From contig DATMAR010000012.1 of NCBI GenBank assembly GCA_035559795.1, positions 186,001-250,000 on the forward strand: 64,000 nt of DNA, read 5' to 3'. The first letter of the stretch is position 1. Every line of letters begins with the position of its first letter. Of this stretch, positions 44,589 to 56,233 are shown in pieces. A program made the translations under genes and the position numbers. Below the pieces are notes generated by a model. That model was not told where the DNA came from. It saw nothing but the letters and a program-made list of their open reading frames with translations, and searched no databases. This DNA comes from Fimbriimonadales bacterium (GTDB lineage Bacteria > Armatimonadota > Fimbriimonadia > Fimbriimonadales > ATM1).

Positions 44589-44617
44589 ATTCTATTTTAT
44601 TCTACCTCACAAGGCAA
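44589..44617 (-). promoter_or_regulatory. Candidate own promoter of 5S rRNA
   Basis: On the minus strand TTGCCT (44612-44617), a 17-nt spacer and TAGAAT (44589-44594) lie directly before the 5S 5' end. A second TAGAAT is at 44599-44604. The -10 is very close to the mature end, so this is tentative. Confidence 0.4.
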
Positions 44618-44695
44618 CTTTCCTTCTATGGACATCAGGGAGTTGTTGTACCCTTATTCCCCTTGGTACCCAGCAGTGTCGCGCACCCAGAGCTT

Positions 44696-45370
44696 CTATT
44701 TAGACGCTCGGGTTAGAGGCTCGGGCTCAATGTACCGAACTGGTTCTAACGCTTTCGCAGGAATATCATCTTTAGGCTCCAAGAATCTCCTAAACATGAT
44801 TCCGCGTGCACGATGAAAGTCCACCCACTTAGGGAGGTAATAAACGTTCACTAAAGTAACCGGCTCTTCCTCATATCCAACTCCTGTGCGATCCCATTCC
44901 AAAATTAGCGTGTTCCCTGATAACTTCATTCTCACCGGAGTTATGAAACGAAGGTTAGGCGAATGGTCGAAGATTGCCGCTCCAGGCGCTGATAGTGTCG
45001 GATGAGTCTTGTAGACCAAACCAAACACAGGCGCAAGCAACACGTGCTTCGTCGAAAAAAATACTTCAACGCAAAAGCGATCCTCAGATGCTGTCGGAAG
45101 TTTCTCCTTGAAGATGAGCTGCACCCTATTGGTCGAACCTTTACGTTCGAATGTGCCGCTCTCGGGTACAGCCCAAGAAGGCACCTTGTAGTCTTTTCTA
45201 ACGCCAGACTTTATGTCCGTAAAAAAGGCGTCCTTTTGAATAGTTCCTTGCTCGGGGACCATGAGTTCTTGACGCACATTGGGTGCTTTCCTTGAAGACT
45301 CCATGGTAGCGTGCCCGTCAATGCAACCGACCAAAAACAGAATCACTGAAAATATGCACGTAACGATCAT
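44696..45370 (-). CDS. Putative lipoprotein gene lying between 23S and 5S rRNA
   Basis: 224 residues. Lipoprotein signal MIVTCIFSVILFLVGC with Cys16 in LVGC. The mature part includes PEQGTIQKDAFFTDIKSGV, RVQLIFKEKL and a beta-rich middle (FCVEVFFSTKHVLLAPVFGL); no family is recognised. Clear Shine-Dalgarno AAAGGAGAG about 6 nt before the ATG. It reads in the same direction as the rRNAs, starting about 220 nt after the 23S 3' end and stopping about 110 nt before 5S. A TATAAT (45496-45501, minus) could be its promoter. Codon use resembles the other genes of the 40.7-45.4 kb stretch. The ORF and ribosome site support a real gene. Confidence 0.75.
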   Translation of the reverse strand: MIVTCIFSVILFLVGCIDGHATMESSRKAPNVRQELMVPEQGTIQKDAFFTDIKSGVRKDYKVPSWAVPESGTFERKGSTNRVQLIFKEKLPTASEDRFCVEVFFSTKHVLLAPVFGLVYKTHPTLSAPGAAIFDHSPNLRFITPVRMKLSGNTLILEWDRTGVGYEEEPVTLVNVYYLPKWVDFHRARGIMFRRFLEPKDDIPAKALEPVRYIEPEPLTRASK

Positions 45371-45495
45371 CTTACTCTCCTTTATTTCCGGGCTTTATCG
45401 CGCTATGGTGGACCTACAAGGAAGGCATAACCTCTCTAGCATGATTCGGACTGCTGTCTTTACCAGATGGTTCAATAGGATCCTCCTCTGGGAAG

Positions 45496-45501
45496 ATTAT
45501 A
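45496..45501 (-). promoter_or_regulatory. Candidate -10 box for the intra-rRNA lipoprotein gene
   Basis: TATAAT on the minus strand lies just past the 23S processing stem and about 125 nt before the ATG. No good -35 box is seen. Confidence 0.35.
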
Positions 45502-45518
45502 TACTACGTTCCAAATTG

Positions 45519-45542
45519 ATATTGCGCTCTGGAACCTGCGCA
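45519..45542 (-). other. Pre-23S processing stem, 3' arm
   Basis: This 24-nt segment is the inverted complement, with three mismatches, of 48518-48541 on the other side of 23S. The two flanks would pair in the transcript as an RNase III-type processing stalk. Confidence 0.75.
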
Positions 45543-45550
45543 CCGTGCAA

Positions 45551-45586
45551 TTCCCAGTTCCCGATTGCAGAAAGCGGGAACTGAGA
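45551..45586. other. Hairpin just downstream of 23S
   Basis: AGTTCCCG and CGGGAACT form a stem with an 11-14 nt loop. Without a T-run it looks more like a structural or processing hairpin than a terminator. Confidence 0.45.
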
Positions 45587-45593
45587 ATTACGC

Positions 45594-48507
<2,914 letters not shown>

Positions 48508-48517
48508 TTTTCTTAGA

Positions 48518-48541
48518 TGCGCAGGTTCCACAACGCAATAT
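48518..48541 (-). other. Pre-23S processing stem, 5' arm
   Basis: Inverted complement of 45519-45542; see that entry. It places the rRNA promoter upstream of 48541 on the minus strand; none was identified with confidence. Confidence 0.75.
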
Positions 48542-48691
48542 ACAAACTTTTCAAAGAGCACGTTTACTGCTGAGAAATCTCTCCCAACAGCAACCTCATA
48601 AGGTACCCCAAAACAACTTGCTTGTCAAGGGGAAGTCCAAATTATATAAACCCGCTTCGAAATTATAAGTTCCAAAATCTCAAAAACATCC

Positions 48692-48909
48692 GTTACTATT
48701 TTCGTTGGCGCCTCGCCTTTTAAGGCAAATTACGGAGCTCCGGGACGCGCTGTCGAATCACCATTCGTCTTTCCGAGGGGAAACTCAAATACGCCGTCAT
48801 CGATCCACGCCTCAGTAAAACCGCTGCAAAAGCATGGAAATGGATCCCAAATAAACCGGGAACAGAATCTGCTATCGCTCTCGGGATGATACAACTCGTT
48901 ACTGTATAA
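48692..48909 (+). pseudogene. Remnant of a molybdopterin oxidoreductase gene
   Basis: A frame from about 48692 reads [20 protein letters not shown] and onward to FVFPRG; then a frame change near 48778 leads to [20 protein letters not shown] and [20 protein letters not shown], ending at TAA 48907-48909. These match the internal region of molybdopterin-dependent oxidoreductases of the tetrathionate/thiosulfate reductase type (motifs VIDPR-S-TA--A--W-P--PGT--ALALGM). Only about 70 codons of a 700-1000-codon gene remain, with no Shine-Dalgarno site and a frameshift, so it is dead. Confidence 0.72.
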
Positions 48910-49003
48910 GCGCTCGATAAGTTAAAGGTTTTTTAGTCCGAGGTAGGGCTAATATCTTTTCGCAGAAACACTTGATGTCCATTCTGCACGTCTTCATTAC
49001 AAG

Positions 49004-50311
49004 ATGAGGAACAATCATAAGCGAATGCCATTGCACCAACGCATATTTTTAGGATTGTTCATAGGTGCAATCCTCGGCTTGGTTTCTCAATGGGTTTTGG
49101 GTTCGGACGACGAACGCGTGCGATGGTTCGTTGCCAACATTACAGACCCTATAGGGCAAATCTTCCTAAGAATGATTTTTATGATCGTTGTTCCCTTGCT
49201 TATCTCTGCTCTTGTTATGGGCGTCGCTGATTTGGGGAGCGCTGGGAAAATAGGGCGTGTCGGGTTACGTTCTTTAGTCATGACGATTTTGTTATCTTCG
49301 ATAGCCGTTACTTTGGGTTTGCTCGCAGTGAATACGGTACGTCCCGGAGATGGAATCGATTCAACGAAGCGCGAAAGTCTTATTTCGACTTATACGACGC
49401 AATCCGCTCAACAGGAAGCGGCAAAAAGCGTGGAACGCGCGAAGGAAACGAAGCCTTTCGCGCAGACCATCGTAGAAATCATTCCTGATAATCCTTTTAT
49501 TTCTGTAACTGGTGCATTGAGTGGCGGTCTGCTGTCTTTAATGTTTTTTGCATTGGTTTTTGGGATAGCGTTAGGTTCTGTATCTCCAGATACAGGAGAA
49601 CCTTTAAAAAATTTCTTTAGGTCGCTTTTCGCAGTAAGTTTGAAAGTAATAGACTTTGCGATGCTCTTAGCGCCATTAGGTGTTGCTTGCTTGATTTTCA
49701 AAACGACTGCAATACTCGGATTCGATGCAATGCTCGCCCTCGGGAAATATATGTTGACCGTTTTAGGCGCTTTGGCAATTCATCAATTTTTTGTTTATAG
49801 TTTTGTCTTATGGACAATCGCACGACGTAATCCCGTAAATTTCTTTTCTCAAATCAGCGAAGTTCTCATGACAGCCTTTGCCACGAGTTCGAGTAATGCA
49901 ACGTTGCCTACGGCTTTGCGTGTTGCGGAAGAAAACGTAAAAGTCCCTCGGGAGATCAATCAGTTCGTACTTACCCTCGGAGCGACAGGAAATCAAAACG
50001 GAACTGCGCTTTTCGAAGGTATCACGGTGCTTTTCCTCGCACAGTTTTTCGGAATAGAACTTTCTCTTGCAGAACAAATCGGCGTGATGGGTCTTGCAAT
50101 CCTCGCAGGAGTAGGTACTGCTGGAGTTCCTGGTGGCGCATGGCCTATGATTGCGGTGATATTGAACAGTTACAAGATACCGACTGCGGGCATCGGGTTG
50201 GTTTTAGGGATTGACAGAATCTTAGACATGAGCCGTACCGTTTTGAATGTCACTGGTGACATCACGATTGCTACTTGCGTTGCAGAAATGGAACGTCGTT
50301 CGAAAAAATAA
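49004..50311 (+). CDS. Dicarboxylate/amino acid:cation symporter (DAACS family)
   Basis: 435 residues with about eight helices and two re-entrant loops of the SDF family. LHQRIFLGLFIGAILGL opens the protein, and the substrate/cation-binding segments are SSSNATLPTALRVAEENV, LGATGNQNGTALFE and GVGTAGVPGGAWPMIAVIL; the terminal NVTGDITIATCVAEME is also typical. The NATLP and DRILDMSRTVLNVTGD motifs suggest a C4-dicarboxylate or glutamate/aspartate carrier driven by H+ or Na+. An insertion (about residues 120-165) widens an extramembrane loop. Follows the pseudogene remnant and stands alone. Confidence 0.93.
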   Translation: MRNNHKRMPLHQRIFLGLFIGAILGLVSQWVLGSDDERVRWFVANITDPIGQIFLRMIFMIVVPLLISALVMGVADLGSAGKIGRVGLRSLVMTILLSSIAVTLGLLAVNTVRPGDGIDSTKRESLISTYTTQSAQQEAAKSVERAKETKPFAQTIVEIIPDNPFISVTGALSGGLLSLMFFALVFGIALGSVSPDTGEPLKNFFRSLFAVSLKVIDFAMLLAPLGVACLIFKTTAILGFDAMLALGKYMLTVLGALAIHQFFVYSFVLWTIARRNPVNFFSQISEVLMTAFATSSSNATLPTALRVAEENVKVPREINQFVLTLGATGNQNGTALFEGITVLFLAQFFGIELSLAEQIGVMGLAILAGVGTAGVPGGAWPMIAVILNSYKIPTAGIGLVLGIDRILDMSRTVLNVTGDITIATCVAEMERRSKK

Positions 50312-50421
50312 AATGTTTTTTACAACAGATCTTATTTCTAAATCGGCTAAAATCTTTTGGCATGGAGAGGACAATGATAATAATTATAACACCGCATGGG
50401 TGGGTATGAGAGTTCACAACG

Positions 50422-50868
50422 ATGGAAAAATGTACTTTTTGTGATATCGTCATCGGAAAAATCAAAACCTCAATCGTCTTCGATGACAATCATACATTAT
50501 GTTTTTTAGACAAAAAGCCGATATTCCATGGTCATTGTTTAATTATTCCCAAACAACACATAGCGACATTAGAAGAAGTACCGAAATCTTTGCTTGGACT
50601 CCTTTTTTGGAATGCGAGGCTGCTTTCGGAGGCTATCGAAAATGCATTAGGAGCGGAAGGAACATTTATTGCGCTAAATAACAAAATAAGCCAAAGCGTT
50701 CCACACATCCATGTCCATGTAGTTCCACGCAGGCATAAGGATGGATTGCGCGGCTTCTTCTGGCCACGCACGAAATACGAAAACGATGAGCAGGCAATCG
50801 AGATAGCCCGGAAAATTGCCTCTTCTTTCAAGCAAATCTCGAAAGAAAGAGGAGAAAAGGAAGCGTAG
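50422..50868 (+). CDS. HIT family hydrolase
   Basis: 148 residues. CTFCDIVIGKI (4-14) opens a zinc-type HINT protein, FHGHCLIIPKQHI is the middle segment, and the histidine triad is SVPHIHVHVVPRRHKD. HINT proteins cleave nucleoside phosphoramidates and adenylated lysine. The C-terminal 30 residues are helical. Lies 63 nt before a ferritin gene in the same direction. Confidence 0.93.
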   Translation: MEKCTFCDIVIGKIKTSIVFDDNHTLCFLDKKPIFHGHCLIIPKQHIATLEEVPKSLLGLLFWNARLLSEAIENALGAEGTFIALNNKISQSVPHIHVHVVPRRHKDGLRGFFWPRTKYENDEQAIEIARKIASSFKQISKERGEKEA

Positions 50869-50931
50869 AATAAGAAACCTTTTTGCCGATAGGGTATACA
50901 TTGTCATTACGATAATGGAAGGAGGTAATCC

Positions 50932-51408
50932 ATGCTGAGTCCTAAACTCGTTGAAGCCTTGAGAAAGCAAATCGGAAGCGAACTTACCGCCAGTCATCAG
51001 TACCTTGCCGTTGCTTCCTATTTCGGAATGCAAAGTCTGAATGGATGGGCTGAATTCTTTTTCCGTCAGTCGGATGAAGAAAAAGAACACGCTATGAAAA
51101 TTATAAACTTCCTTTTGAGATGCAGCGTAGAACCACGGTTCCCTGCTCTCGCTGAAGCCAAACCTAATTTTAAATCTGTGCTGGATGCAGTGGAACGCTG
51201 TCTGAGATGGGAAAAGGAAGTAACGAAACAATTTTATGCGATGGCGGATGTCGCTTTGAAAGAAAAAGATTACACCACATTTCAATTCTTACAGTGGTTT
51301 ATCGAAGAGCAAGTCGAAGAAGAAGACTTGATGACACAACTGGTGGATTTAGTGCGAAGCGGGATTAACCTTTTCCAAGCAGAACCACTTCTTCCAAAAC
51401 CTGAATAG
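50932..51408 (+). CDS. ftnA: Non-haem ferritin
   Basis: 158 residues. Four-helix bundle with ferroxidase ligands Glu17 (GSELTASHQYLA), Glu50 and His53 (DEEKEHAMK) and later Glu residues in FIEEQVEEED. Tyr24 is also conserved. No haem-binding Met is evident, so it is a ferritin, not a bacterioferritin. Stores iron and limits Fenton chemistry as a 24-mer. Strong Shine-Dalgarno GGAAGGAGG; followed by a strong terminator. Confidence 0.95.
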   Translation: MLSPKLVEALRKQIGSELTASHQYLAVASYFGMQSLNGWAEFFFRQSDEEKEHAMKIINFLLRCSVEPRFPALAEAKPNFKSVLDAVERCLRWEKEVTKQFYAMADVALKEKDYTTFQFLQWFIEEQVEEEDLMTQLVDLVRSGINLFQAEPLLPKPE

Positions 51409-51435
51409 GATCAATTAAGACAACGAGTAAAACAA

Positions 51436-51482
51436 CGAGGCATCCAATCTTAAAAACAGACTGGATGCCTCGAATGTTTTTT
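51436..51482. terminator. Bidirectional terminator between convergent genes
   Basis: CGAGGCATCCA and TGGATGCCTCG form an 11-bp stem with a 15-nt centre, and TTTTTT follows on the plus strand. It ends ferritin transcription, and perhaps the opposing gene. Confidence 0.85.
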
Positions 51483-53802
51483 ATAGACTCACTTTCCAAA
51501 AGGCATGGTCTATTTCCACTGTCCAACCTTGTCCGACATTTCTATCGGTCAAACGCCATCCTACTCGAGCGAGAACACGTTTCGTTCCTGCTTCGATAAA
51601 ATTCGAGGCGTTCGCATCTACGAGCACGGTAGTCGTGGAATCCGAAGTCGTTCCAGTTCGAACGTCTTTCAATACCCATTTCCCAGAGACGAAATCGAAC
51701 AACTCGATTTTCTGCTCGATGTCTGTCCTACCGACTTTCGACTCCAATGTAAAAGTGAGAGCGATGGCAGTGGATATGGGAGACTTACCTTCGAGAACTA
51801 TTTGCACGTGAGTATCTGCATTGCCCAAAAAGGTGGGGCGAATGCGTAAACGATTATCATCACTCGCCAATAGGTCGTTTAATCCACCAGCATGAACTTT
51901 TCCAATCGTAACATTGAAGTTCGATACGGAAACATCATGCTCTTGATGACCGACAGGATTTTTCTGCTCATCCGTCAGTAGATTTATCCACCCTTCGACT
52001 TCTGCGGAGAGTTTGCCGGTTCCTACTAAAGACACCGTTGGTTGAATCCATCCGTCGTGAGTCATCGGAAGTGGCTTTACTCCCTGACCGCCTGTACCAT
52101 CGGTAACGCCTGCACCAGTGCTACCATTCGCAAGAAGAATTCTTCCTACGACTTTCGCATCGGAGCCATCGCCATCTCCATTCGGGTCCGGGTCGATAAC
52201 GATTAACACATTCGAATGTTGACACGTAACATAAGCATAGTAACCGCCACCGAGTTTCGCTCCCCAATTAACACCATGCGCGCCAGCAGGAACAGGAACG
52301 TAGGCGACAATTTCATCTTTGGAAGTGTCGATAATTGCAACATGGTCTGCAGAACCCGTGTTTGCGCGAGGGATTGTAGTCAAAGATAACACTGCAGTGG
52401 CTGCGAACTTTTCATCCGGGCTCACAGGTGTTTGGATCGGAACTTGCAGAGTATCCAATAGTCCGAATCCGGATTTTCCATCGGGAGTCAATGTAACCGA
52501 AATCGTTTTCACGAGTTGCATCGTATCTACATTGACCACGCTCACAGTTCCGGATGCAAGATTCGCGACATAGGCTTTATGCACGCCTTTCACATGACAT
52601 TCCCCCGCAGCGATTGGCATCAGAAGCGCAGAGCGAAGAGAATCATTCGGGTCATGAACAAACTCTGCTAACACGTTTCCCGTTTCCGTATCTAATATGC
52701 TTATCGAGCCGCCAAGACCGAGTCCTTTAAACACATTAGGAACTACTACGCGGTCACCAGAGCCGCAAGTAAGCCAATGCGCATGCGGATGATTGCGTCC
52801 TTCTCCGGTCGGAACGGAATCAATGATGTTCAATCCATTTGCGCTATCTTCGACTTTCACCATATTGTTCTCCGCACTCAAGGGGATCGTGAGGATGCCC
52901 ATTTGCTGAGAACCTGGCGTGGGAATCGTAATGATGTGCGTCGGAGCCTCGCCAACGGTGATGCTGTCAAGGATTTTTCCCGAAGCGCGGTCTATTTTGT
53001 TGATCCACTTTCCGAACCAGTTGCTGTTGTAAATGGTGTCTAATGCAAAATTCGCCCACATGTTGTGCGGGTTATTCCAAAGTCCTTCTGTTGCCAAGCC
53101 GTTTATTTCACGCTCGACACTGAATGTCGCAGCATCTACGACTGTAATCGTTCCAGGTTTGAGAGCGCCTTGAGCGTCGCGTTGATTGGGAACACGCTCG
53201 AATTGCGTATTTACCCACACTTCACCGACGCCCGGTATCGAAGGTTTTATTTCGTCTGCCGCAGTGAAGATTCTCCATTTTGAAGATTTTTCTTCATCGG
53301 TGGGGGCAACTGTAGCAAGTACGGATAACACGGTGCTCGCGGGTAAGGAATCGAGACCCAAATGACCGATAAACGGCAACATTTCTTTCGTTACATCGGG
53401 GATATTGCCGCTTGCGTCTTTCACTGCAACGACCCCAGTCATGTAGGGGTGTATTTTGCAAACGAAAAGATACACACCGGGCACATCGAATTCTGCAGAC
53501 AATGTTCCGTTTTGAGATTGGTCTTGGTCGAATTCGAGTGTAGAACCCGAAGGCTTGATCGCTAAAGTAACTGTATGTCTCGTGTTGGTACAACAACCAT
53601 CAATCTTGAAATCTACGCGCTCACCTACATTGATGATGGAAACCGGAGTCCCCGTATTTTCACTGCGAAACCAATTTCCGGGTTCATCATTTAGAAACAT
53701 AGTATCCGCAGCATCTCTATTGCGTGAACTCGAAGATTCTGCGAAAGCAGTAATAAAAAGCAACATGACAATCCATAAAGTTCCTAACATTTTTCCGTTC
53801 AT
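51481..53802 (-). CDS. Secreted cupredoxin plus YncE-like beta-propeller protein
   Basis: 773 residues. Signal peptide (1-22). A cupredoxin domain (about 40-128) has the type 1 copper ligands His76 (TRHTVTL), Cys115, His118 and Met121 (VCKIHPYM). A beta-propeller (about 185-600) made of surface-protein repeats follows, with YVANLASGTVSVVNVDT typical of the YncE/nitrous-oxide-reductase-like fold. Histidines occur once or more per blade (246, 289, 338, 340, 342, 403, 408, 509, 529, 582). Residues about 631-773 are the shared C-terminal domain with HAGGLNDLLASDDNRLRIRP. Periplasmic or extracellular copper protein, perhaps in electron transfer. ATG preceded by AGGAGG. Confidence 0.82.
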   Translation of the reverse strand: MNGKMLGTLWIVMLLFITAFAESSSSRNRDAADTMFLNDEPGNWFRSENTGTPVSIINVGERVDFKIDGCCTNTRHTVTLAIKPSGSTLEFDQDQSQNGTLSAEFDVPGVYLFVCKIHPYMTGVVAVKDASGNIPDVTKEMLPFIGHLGLDSLPASTVLSVLATVAPTDEEKSSKWRIFTAADEIKPSIPGVGEVWVNTQFERVPNQRDAQGALKPGTITVVDAATFSVEREINGLATEGLWNNPHNMWANFALDTIYNSNWFGKWINKIDRASGKILDSITVGEAPTHIITIPTPGSQQMGILTIPLSAENNMVKVEDSANGLNIIDSVPTGEGRNHPHAHWLTCGSGDRVVVPNVFKGLGLGGSISILDTETGNVLAEFVHDPNDSLRSALLMPIAAGECHVKGVHKAYVANLASGTVSVVNVDTMQLVKTISVTLTPDGKSGFGLLDTLQVPIQTPVSPDEKFAATAVLSLTTIPRANTGSADHVAIIDTSKDEIVAYVPVPAGAHGVNWGAKLGGGYYAYVTCQHSNVLIVIDPDPNGDGDGSDAKVVGRILLANGSTGAGVTDGTGGQGVKPLPMTHDGWIQPTVSLVGTGKLSAEVEGWINLLTDEQKNPVGHQEHDVSVSNFNVTIGKVHAGGLNDLLASDDNRLRIRPTFLGNADTHVQIVLEGKSPISTAIALTFTLESKVGRTDIEQKIELFDFVSGKWVLKDVRTGTTSDSTTTVLVDANASNFIEAGTKRVLARVGWRLTDRNVGQGWTVEIDHAFWKVSL

Positions 53803-53968
53803 TGATAACCTCCTATCGGTATCAAAGCAGTGAAGAAATCACTACACCTGCTTTGCGCTGAAGTAAAAGAGGCTAAGGCTTGATTTTTTGATACATGGAA
53901 CAAACCCTATTTCCAGACTAAAATAGATTGGAATCCTCGTAGCATCAAAAAATGCGTAACAATACATA

Positions 53969-54697
53969 GTGATGCTCGAAGAAATCGCCCGATACGAGGC
54001 TATGCGTGCTGCCGTAGACCAGCGATATGGGTTATGGGCGATACTTTTTGCCGTCAAGCCGCGAGTAGAGGAAGAAGAACCCGAGATTCGCAACGCGGTA
54101 CTCGAAACTTTGCGTTCGCTCTACCGAGAAGGATATATCCAATTTTTCCGCAGCCCGTTTCTTTGGGGGAGACGTACTCTGCTCGACGAACCGGAAATCG
54201 AAAAGGCATTTTCCGATGAGAGAAATTGGAAACCACGACAACTCCCGTTCGGAACGCTCGTGAGAATCTCAGCTACCGAAGAAGGAAAGAGAAAATTCTT
54301 GCAAGGAGAATTCGGAAAGCCTGCACCCATTTTAAAAACCCCGCCCCCCACTGCATGGGAAAACCTCGAACTCGCTCCGGTTACATGGCAGGAAATAGGT
54401 GCTATTTTCTTCGCCTTCCTCGGTTTCGCGGTTTTCGCCTTTTCGGCAAGTGCCATTATAGAGTTCTTCCAACCAGGAATAGAACGAGATTTCGACCTCT
54501 TTCAAGTTCTTACGATGGTTTTCGGAGGTTTCGCTGGCTCTGCCATTGCACTCGTTGTGTGGGGAAAACTTTTCGCGGAGTGGAGAAAGAGGCAACTTTC
54601 CAAATCGAGGGAAACAGTGTCGGGAATTATCCCGGATCAATATCTTCAGGGTCCGACGTTAAATCCTTTCGATGAATTCGGAAACCCTCGGTATTAA
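53969..54697 (+). CDS. Membrane protein of unknown function
   Basis: 242 residues from GTG 53969 (an ATG follows at once). The N-terminal third is acidic and helical (MLEEIARYEAMRAAVDQRYG), and residues about 140-205 hold two hydrophobic helices (IGAIFFAFLGFAVFAFSAS; LTMVFGGFAGSAIALVVWG). No known domain was recognised. It lies 33 nt before miaB and may share its mRNA. Confidence 0.7.
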   Translation: MMLEEIARYEAMRAAVDQRYGLWAILFAVKPRVEEEEPEIRNAVLETLRSLYREGYIQFFRSPFLWGRRTLLDEPEIEKAFSDERNWKPRQLPFGTLVRISATEEGKRKFLQGEFGKPAPILKTPPPTAWENLELAPVTWQEIGAIFFAFLGFAVFAFSASAIIEFFQPGIERDFDLFQVLTMVFGGFAGSAIALVVWGKLFAEWRKRQLSKSRETVSGIIPDQYLQGPTLNPFDEFGNPRY

Positions 54698-54730
54698 GGT
54701 GACTTTAGACGCGGTAAAATTTATATCTTC

Positions 54731-56131
54731 GTGCAAACCCTCGAAGTAGCCCAACCTCGAAAGACAGCTTCCACCTACAAAATCATAACATGGGGCTGTC
54801 AAATGAACGTGGAGGACAGCGAGCAAATGGAACTCTTCCTCCAACGAATGGGGCTGTCCGAAGCGTCTTCCCTCGAAGAGGCAGATGTAGTACTTCTCAA
54901 TACTTGTTCTGTGCGACGAAAACCCGAAGAAAAGGCATTCTCATTTTTGGGAGAACTGAAAAAACTCAAAGCGCAAAAAGAGGAAATGATCATCGGGGTT
55001 TGTGGGTGCATGGCGCAACTTCGTGCAGAAGAAATTCGCAAGCGATGTCCTCATGTGGATTTTATCGTGGGCACTGCTCAAATCGCGCAAATTCCCGGCT
55101 TGATAACCGAAGCGAAACAAGCCAGACGCTTCGAGATGCGTTTGGATCTCCCCCCCCGAAAAGGTGCGATTGTTACTCATCTTCCCTCACGCGCACAGCC
55201 AGAGAAGAAAGCCACAAAAATCAAAGCCTTCGTTCCTATCCAATACGGCTGCGATAAATTCTGCACCTTTTGCATCGTACCGATAACGCGAGGAAGAGAG
55301 AGAAGCCGACCTACGGATGACATTTTAAACGAAATCCGCATACTTGCTGAAAAAGGTGTCAAAGAATTTACGCTTTTAGGGCAAACCGTAAATTCGTATG
55401 GCAAAAACCTTCTGGAAGGAAGGGTTCCCTTCTCCCGCTTGCTTTGGAAAATTGCAGAAATAGAAGGCGTTGAACGAATTCGCTTTACGTCTCCTTATCC
55501 GCGGGATTTTCGCGATGACCTTATCAACACGATTCGAGACTGCGATAAAGTCATGGAACACGTGCATCTTCCGCTTCAATCCGGTGATAACGATGTACTG
55601 AAAGAAATGCGGCGTGTTTACACAGTCGAACAGTTCAAAGAAATTTACTGGAAATTGCGCGAAATTCCCGGCATAGCGATTACAACGGATATCATCGTCG
55701 GATTTCCGGGCGAAACAGAAACGCAATTCGAGAATACGCTTAGAGTCGTCGAAGAACTGCGTTTCGACTCTGCATTCATGTTCGCCTATTCGCCGCGCCC
55801 AGGCACTCCTGCCGCGCAACGCACCGATCAAATTCCTCATAACGTGAAAAAAAAGAGACTGCAAGAGTTGATTGCGTTGCAAAACCGAATCACCTGCGAA
55901 GTGAACGCGACGGAGGTCGGTAAAGTTTTCGAAGTTATGGTCGAAGGCTTTTCGGAAAAAGAGCCCGATAAGATGATTTCCACGAACGGAGACTCGAAAT
56001 GGATGAAAGGCCTGACAAGGCACAACAAAACCGTGCATTTTCTCGGTGAAAATAAAATCGAAGCAGGCGAAATCGTAAGCGTTCGCGCAACGGAAAGTCA
56101 TCTTTGGGGCTTTTATGCAGAGATTCTCTAA
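54731..56131 (+). CDS. miaB: tRNA-2-methylthio-N6-dimethylallyladenosine synthase
   Basis: 466 residues, GTG start. The N-terminal MTTase domain has three Cys for the auxiliary 4Fe-4S cluster (WGCQMNVEDSEQM, NTCSVRRKPE, GVCGCMAQL). The radical SAM motif is YGCDKFCTFCIVPITRGRE (CxxxCxxC), HLPLQSGDNDVLKEMRR follows, and a TRAM domain ends the protein. It adds a methylthio group to i6A37 of tRNA; this needs MiaA elsewhere. MTTase subfamily members RimO and MtaB are less likely, because the CIVP---GRERSR and HLPLQSG motifs are MiaB-like. Confidence 0.94.
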   Translation: MQTLEVAQPRKTASTYKIITWGCQMNVEDSEQMELFLQRMGLSEASSLEEADVVLLNTCSVRRKPEEKAFSFLGELKKLKAQKEEMIIGVCGCMAQLRAEEIRKRCPHVDFIVGTAQIAQIPGLITEAKQARRFEMRLDLPPRKGAIVTHLPSRAQPEKKATKIKAFVPIQYGCDKFCTFCIVPITRGRERSRPTDDILNEIRILAEKGVKEFTLLGQTVNSYGKNLLEGRVPFSRLLWKIAEIEGVERIRFTSPYPRDFRDDLINTIRDCDKVMEHVHLPLQSGDNDVLKEMRRVYTVEQFKEIYWKLREIPGIAITTDIIVGFPGETETQFENTLRVVEELRFDSAFMFAYSPRPGTPAAQRTDQIPHNVKKKRLQELIALQNRITCEVNATEVGKVFEVMVEGFSEKEPDKMISTNGDSKWMKGLTRHNKTVHFLGENKIEAGEIVSVRATESHLWGFYAEIL

Positions 56132-56233
56132 TTCTCTGCGATTTGAAAATGATGCGTGGTTAGCGCAAGAAAGTGCTTAAATGCTTCTTGCGAACGGATT
56201 AAGCACGAGATTCCGTCTATAAAGGAATGAACT

